Below, piece by piece: positions 63,671 through 64,000 of a DNA stretch of 64,000 nt (its first letter is position 1; each line of letters starts with the position of its first letter). The stretch lies in the NCBI RefSeq assembly GCF_019457635.1, contig NZ_CP080412.1:3100001-3164000 (forward strand). Reading direction: 5' to 3'. This DNA comes from Shewanella mangrovisoli (GTDB lineage: Bacteria; Pseudomonadota; Gammaproteobacteria; Enterobacterales; Shewanellaceae). A program made the translations under genes and the position numbers. A model generated the notes under the pieces. The model was not told the DNA's origin, ran no database searches, and worked only from the letters and a program-made list of their open reading frames with translations.

Positions 63671-64000
63671 TTAGACTTCGATAGCCATAGCAGTCGCTTC
63701 ACCGCCACCGATACAGAGTGAGGCTACGCCGCGCTTAAGCCCACGGGCTTTAAGTGCATGGATTAAGGTCACCAGCAAACGTGCGCCCGAGCAACCGATA
63801 GGATGACCTAAGGCGCAGGCGCCACCGTTCACGTTCACTTTTGCCATATCTAAACCTAATTCAGAAACGGCCAGCATAGTCACCATGGCAAAGGCTTCGT
63901 TGATTTCGAACAGATCAACCTCATCCTTAGACCAGCCCACATTGCTCAGCAGTTTTGCCATAGCGCCAACGGGCGCTGTGGTAAAGAGTGATGGCTCCTG
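63671..64000 (-). CDS. Acetyl-CoA C-acyltransferase (thiolase), C-terminal part
   Basis: The last 110 residues of a thiolase; the start lies beyond the right edge. The active-site His lies in GGACALGHPIGCSGAR and the second Cys in LCIGGGEATAMAIEV. It would cleave 3-ketoacyl-CoA or join two acetyl-CoA. As the first visible gene of the valine/isobutyrate cluster it is probably the atoB-type acetyl-CoA acetyltransferase that sits in this position in related Shewanella clusters (known arrangement, not provable from this fragment). Confidence 0.9.
   Translation of the reverse strand, partial: QEPSLFTTAPVGAMAKLLSNVGWSKDEVDLFEINEAFAMVTMLAVSELGLDMAKVNVNGGACALGHPIGCSGARLLVTLIHALKARGLKRGVASLCIGGGEATAMAIEV

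Overview
The window looks like a chromosomal segment of a Shewanella-type marine gammaproteobacterium. I infer this from an oleABC long-chain olefin cluster, a seven-gene valine/isobutyryl-CoA degradation cluster in the order thiolase-mmsA-acyl-CoA dehydrogenase-enoyl-CoA hydratase-HIBCH-mmsB-SDR, unusually large PstC and PstA permeases, and several small families typical of the genus (DUF1289, DUF2797, DUF1415, DUF4785, DP-EP). No rRNA, tRNA, CRISPR array or complete insertion sequence was seen.

Layout. 1-3.4 kb: oleC (cut by the window edge), oleB and oleA on the minus strand. 3.6-9.2 kb: a methyltransferase, DUF1289, a YajD-like HNH protein, a BetT-like choline carrier and a DUF502 membrane protein. 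9.3-11.7 kb: a VOC protein and a divergent LysR/EamA pair. 11.7-14.4 kb: an AT-rich accessory patch with an orphan PD-(D/E)XK-like protein and a winged-helix plus deoxyribosyltransferase/TIR-like protein. The latter gene sits between what look like the two ends of an integron gene cassette. 14.4-20.3 kb: pstC-pstA-pstB-phoU behind a Pho box. 20.3-28.4 kb: gcvR and mostly housekeeping or unknown single genes, ending in a frameshifted NTF2-like gene. 28.4-30.3 kb: a secreted subtilisin-like protease behind a leader that can fold into a branched RNA. 30.4-37.4 kb: SseB, a CoA-transferase and a TetR-HlyD-ABC ATPase-ABC permease efflux operon.

37.8-48.2 kb holds a secreted alpha/beta hydrolase with a DUF4785 lipoprotein, then a large winged-helix/STAND ATPase/TPR regulator whose C-terminal third changes abruptly in base composition. 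It is followed by a DP-EP protein, a PAS-GGDEF diguanylate cyclase and a LamG-FAD oxidase fusion. 48.3-56.8 kb: an EamA transporter, an ABC-F ATPase that probably starts at CTG, a copA/cueR copper pair with a textbook 19-bp-spacer promoter, and an S9-family lipoprotein whose catalytic Asp and His appear replaced. 56.9-64 kb: the valine degradation operon, cut by the right edge inside the thiolase.

The most interesting items are the cassette-like defence candidate at 12.8-14.1 kb, the structured leader at 28.6 kb, and the STAND regulator with its neighbours. All functional calls are from reading sequence motifs; no database search was possible.
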